In this document: positions 21,359 to 21,575 of the stretch, piece after piece
How the letters are laid out: every line of letters starts with the position of its first letter
How positions within the stretch are numbered: the first letter of the stretch is position 1
IMG/VR virus record: IMGVR_UViG_3300029995_000046
Span: 1-21,575 of that record
Source: a virus
Direction: 5' to 3' (one strand)
Length of the DNA stretch: 21,575 nucleotides
The notes under the pieces: model-generated
The model's input: only the letters and a program-made list of their open reading frames with translations
Databases searched by the model: none
What the model was told of the DNA's origin: nothing
Made by a program: the position numbers and the translations under genes

Positions 21359-21575
21359 ATGGATGTAGTAACGGATATTTCTCAAAGAATAAGTGACTTA
21401 GTGGTACATTTTGCTGAAGGCAAAAACACTAAGTTTGCTGAGCTTGTAGGCACAAGTGAGGCTAATATCCGTAATTACAGGGGTGGTAAGATGCCCAAGT
21501 TCGATTTTATCTACAAAGTTTGCGAGAAACTCGAAATAAGTTTCGATTGGTTCATATTAGGAAAAGGAACAATGT
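21359..21575 (+). CDS. Prophage repressor, N-terminal part (XRE/S24 type), cut by the edge
   Basis: The frame begins with ATG at 21359 and is open for 72 residues to the window edge. Residues 22-62 form an XRE helix-turn-helix: TKFAELVGTSEANIRNYRGG, then FDFIYKVCEKL and ISFDWFILGKG, the last being typical of S24/CI-like repressors before their linker. It is divergent from the early operon and separated from it by three palindromic operators, so it should repress the early promoter and maintain lysogeny. A fourth identical operator lies inside this coding sequence at 21531-21546. The C-terminal half is outside the window, so I cannot say whether it has a self-cleaving peptidase domain. Confidence 0.85.
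   Translation, partial: MDVVTDISQRISDLVVHFAEGKNTKFAELVGTSEANIRNYRGGKMPKFDFIYKVCEKLEISFDWFILGKGTM
21531..21546. promoter_or_regulatory. Operator copy inside the repressor gene
   Basis: TCGAAATAAGTTTCGA at 21531-21546 is identical over all 16 bases to the first operator at 21287-21302. It encodes LEISFD in the HTH domain end, so the match may partly be chance, but an exact 16-base palindrome copied 229 bases from the others is not expected. It could let the repressor block its own transcription or form a DNA loop. Confidence 0.6.

Noticed and set aside
1-21575. CRISPR arrays, tRNA or rRNA genes, insertion sequences, retroelements, phage ends
   Set aside because: I read for regular repeats with spacers, cloverleaf sequences, extra transposases, reverse transcriptases and terminal host-phage junctions, and saw none I could support.

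Overview
The window is most of a Mu-like (transposable, contractile-tailed) prophage or phage, apparently from a member of the Bacteroidota. The Mu signature is clear: a 723-residue DDE transposase (17209-19380), a MuB-like AAA+ ATPase (16212-17183), a DUF3164 protein (19718-20374), an XRE-type repressor cut by the right edge (21359-21575), a gp28-like large terminase, a DUF935 portal, a DUF1320 protein, MuF and gpG morphogenesis proteins, and a DUF2586 tail sheath. The host guess rests on AT-rich DNA, A-rich leaders with few strong Shine-Dalgarno sequences, the lipoprotein and signal-peptide styles, and small conserved proteins I associate with Bacteroidales phages. Neither phage end is visible, so the rest of the tail (left) and the rest of the repressor and at least one terminus lie outside.

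Layout. (1) 27-6110, minus strand: protease/scaffold, major capsid protein, a probable tail terminator, a lysis-type cassette (GH108 endolysin, small exported protein, membrane coiled-coil protein, lipoprotein with a C-terminal membrane helix), an acidic low-complexity protein and the sheath. (2) 6111-6333: an AT-rich divergent control region with repeated TCAAACAACTA motifs and a 12-bp inverted pair. (3) 6334-12353, plus strand: small terminase, small conserved protein, large terminase, portal, MuF, DUF1320 and gpG proteins, ending at a strong bidirectional hairpin. (4) 12385-21248, minus strand: early operon. Ner/Cro-like regulator, small proteins, DUF3164, transposase and MuB come first, then a RecA/RadA-like ATPase and about ten small accessory genes. 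(5) 21249-21358: control region with three 16-bp palindromic operators between the early operon and the repressor.

The most notable signal is at the portal-MuF junction. The portal gene ends two codons after a canonical -1 slippery heptamer (T TTT TTC, 10429-10435). Six bases later comes a long nested hairpin (10442-10516). The MuF frame lies in -1, is open through the junction, and has no ATG, GTG or TTG before 10567. The sequence therefore suggests a programmed -1 frameshift that makes a minority portal-MuF fusion of 863 residues. The MuF C-terminus carries a PD...ExK nuclease-like domain resembling CdiA-type contact-dependent toxins, so the frameshift would tether a toxin-like effector to the portal. 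Other points of interest are an exact repressor operator inside the repressor coding sequence, a unimolecular-spanin-like lipoprotein, and a capsid protein with a signal-peptide-like N-terminus.
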